A stretch of 64,000 nucleotides of DNA from Tenacibaculum ovolyticum DSM 18103 (lineage in GTDB: Bacteria > Bacteroidota > Bacteroidia > Flavobacteriales > Flavobacteriaceae): assembly GCF_000430545.1 (NCBI RefSeq), contig NZ_KE387163.1, forward strand, positions 248,001 through 312,000. The letters are read 5' to 3'. Below the pieces are notes generated by a model. The model was not told where the DNA came from and ran no database searches. It was given only the letters and a program-made list of their open reading frames with translations. Within the stretch, counting starts at the first letter, position 1; every line of letters begins with the position of its first letter. The position numbers and the translations under genes were made by a program. Below, piece after piece: positions 62,918 to 64,000 of the stretch.

Positions 62918-63430
62918 TTAGATATGTAATGCAAATCCAATGTTAAATTGTGCTGAATTAAAACCATCAGAATCACCTAAACCTAAATTATATCTAAATC
63001 CTGGCTCAACACTTACCATATCTCCTAAGAAAATAGCGTAACCTGCTTGAAATCCTAAAAAAGAAGCGTCATTTGTGTTTCCTGAATAATCAATCTGAAC
63101 AGGTATCTTACTAATAACGTAGTATTTAGCTCCTATTTTATAAGAAAATGTGTCATCAGTTCCGTTATCTCCATAACCTAAACCTAACTTCACAGCTAAA
63201 TCATCCATAACAAAATAACCACCTTCTAAACCTAAGTTATAGCTAGCGTCAGAACCTGTTTGTTTCTTATAAAAAAAACTAGTACTAGAAGGATTAGCCT
63301 CACCAAAACCAGTGTTACCTTCAATTAAAAATTTCCCTTTAGCAGTTTGTCCTTCTGTAGTCTTAGCATCTTGTGCGTTTGCTGTAAATCCTGCTGCTAC
63401 AATAGCAATAAGTAATAATACTTTTTTCAT
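62918..63430 (-). CDS. Outer-membrane beta-barrel protein
   Basis: A 170-aa barrel with the signal MKKVLLLIAIVAAGFTANAQ. It resembles its neighbour in length, strand pattern (ASYNLGLEGGYFVMDDLAVK, FRYNLGLGDSDGFNSAQFNI) and an aliphatic/aromatic C-terminus. It likely forms an 8- to 10-strand barrel of the OmpW/OmpA-transmembrane type in the outer membrane. The function is unknown. It has its own promoter and terminator. Confidence 0.86.
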   Translation of the reverse strand: MKKVLLLIAIVAAGFTANAQDAKTTEGQTAKGKFLIEGNTGFGEANPSSTSFFYKKQTGSDASYNLGLEGGYFVMDDLAVKLGLGYGDNGTDDTFSYKIGAKYYVISKIPVQIDYSGNTNDASFLGFQAGYAIFLGDMVSVEPGFRYNLGLGDSDGFNSAQFNIGFALHI

Positions 63431-63466
63431 AATTCTAAATTTTAATATTTTTTTTTAAATGTTCAG

Positions 63467-63496
63467 CAAAAGTAAATATATTTTCAACATACACAA
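63467..63496 (-). promoter_or_regulatory. Promoter of the second barrel gene, full consensus
   Basis: On the minus strand TTG (63494-63496) and TACTTTTG (63467-63474) are 19 nt apart, the same geometry as the neighbouring gene. The -7 box ends 36 nt upstream of the ATG at 63430. Confidence 0.8.
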
Positions 63497-63565
63497 ACTT
63501 TATTTTCATAAAAAAATCACCTTTTACAATTATTTTTTTTTATGAAACCGCTGTTTATTTCTATT

Positions 63566-64000
63566 TTATAGAGTAAAAGAATAAGTTCCTCCTAAACCGA
63601 TAGTTGCAGGCGTAGAGTTTTCAAGAACAACTGCTGAATAATCAACATGAATTGTAATTTTTTCTGTTGCTTTATAACCTACCATTGGTCTGTAATAAAA
63701 ACCATCTTGAGTATACTTAGAAGGTCTAACTCCAATACCGTATCCTAAATCTAAACCTAAAATAAATTTCTCAGACACATCAAAACGACCAGCAGCTCCT
63801 ACAGGTAAAAAAGCAAAATCAGCTCCATCTTGTTGAAAATGTAAATAAGAAACAGTTGGTCCTACTTTAAACTGAGGAGAAACTTTAAATAAATAGTTAG
63901 CTTCAATTGCTCCAGTTATGTTAGCAGTATCTGAATCTCCTACAGGTAAACCTACAGTACCACCAACGCTTAATTCTGCTTCTTGTGCATTCACAGCTAT
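63566..64000 (-). CDS. Outer-membrane beta-barrel protein, 5' end outside the window
   Basis: The frame is open to the window edge: codons upstream of 63994 read into the end of a signal peptide (IAVNAQ), so the true start lies beyond 64000. The visible 145 codons encode a barrel (SVGGTVGLPVGDSDTANITG, GRFDVSEKFILGLDLGYGIG, ENSTPATIGLGGTYSFTL) ending in a terminal Phe-Thr-Leu. It is the third barrel in tandem. The function is unknown. Confidence 0.83.
   Translation of the reverse strand: MAVNAQEAELSVGGTVGLPVGDSDTANITGAIEANYLFKVSPQFKVGPTVSYLHFQQDGADFAFLPVGAAGRFDVSEKFILGLDLGYGIGVRPSKYTQDGFYYRPMVGYKATEKITIHVDYSAVVLENSTPATIGLGGTYSFTL

Overview
The window is AT-rich bacterial chromosome (roughly 30% GC by eye) from a marine-type Flavobacteriaceae. 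The evidence is the type IX secretion regulator PorX, a fused LpxC/FabZ, phylum-type promoters (TTG-N19-TAnnTTTG), GIN-domain and MacB/FtsX-type genes, and proteins typical of the Tenacibaculum/Polaribacter group. The genus is an inference. I saw no rRNA, tRNA, CRISPR array or insertion sequence.

Layout. 1-4140: a small peptide natural-product (RiPP) locus. It has a membrane TPR/AraC-type regulator, two short Gly-Gly leader peptides carrying an aromatic-X-Asn motif, a radical SAM/SPASM maturase of the cyclophane-forming kind, and a third Gly-Gly leader peptide of 54 aa. 4158-15607: lon, a TPR lipoprotein, a DinB/YfiT enzyme, a carboxypeptidase-regulatory-like protein, purL, a ThrE-type exporter flanked by a decayed copy of the purL 3' end, and a MarR regulator divergent from a DMT exporter broken by one stop codon. 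15925-19468: cytochrome P450, a short Hsp70-like protein and a GIN-domain protein. 19555-29346: an efflux cassette (two FtsX-type permeases, ATPase, HlyD-like adaptor) divergent from a sigma-54 activator/histidine kinase pair, with a candidate sigma-54 promoter and two activator sites between them. 29347-30360: a 580-bp non-coding region with repeated TTTACA/TGTAAA palindromes leading into an XRE-type regulator. 30586-41515: a mostly core minus-strand block (fabG, M16 peptidase, sucD, an LpxD paralogue, efp, lpxA, lpxC/fabZ, lpxD, HD hydrolase).

41647-45448: porX, a DUF1287 protein, tsaE and alanine dehydrogenase. 45463-52291: a two-component system divergent from an unusual four-gene operon: a free-standing amino-acid-type adenylation enzyme, a membrane flavoreductase resembling fungal TmpA, a crotonase and a barrel-like exported protein. 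52420-62110: core genes (DUF4258 protein, VOC protein, recQ, kdsD, tatC, AhpD-like, lptB, pssA, YheT-like hydrolase, DUF4105, aroQ). 62212-64000: three tandem outer-membrane beta-barrel genes, the last cut by the window edge.

The best candidates for undescribed biology are the RiPP locus at 1.7-4.1 kb and the adenylation/TmpA-like/crotonase operon at 47.8-52.3 kb. The best regulatory findings are the TTTACA operator array (29.3-29.9 kb), the sigma-54 intergenic circuit (26.5-26.65 kb) and the 49-bp palindrome at 14.7 kb. All functions are read from sequence only; no searches were run.
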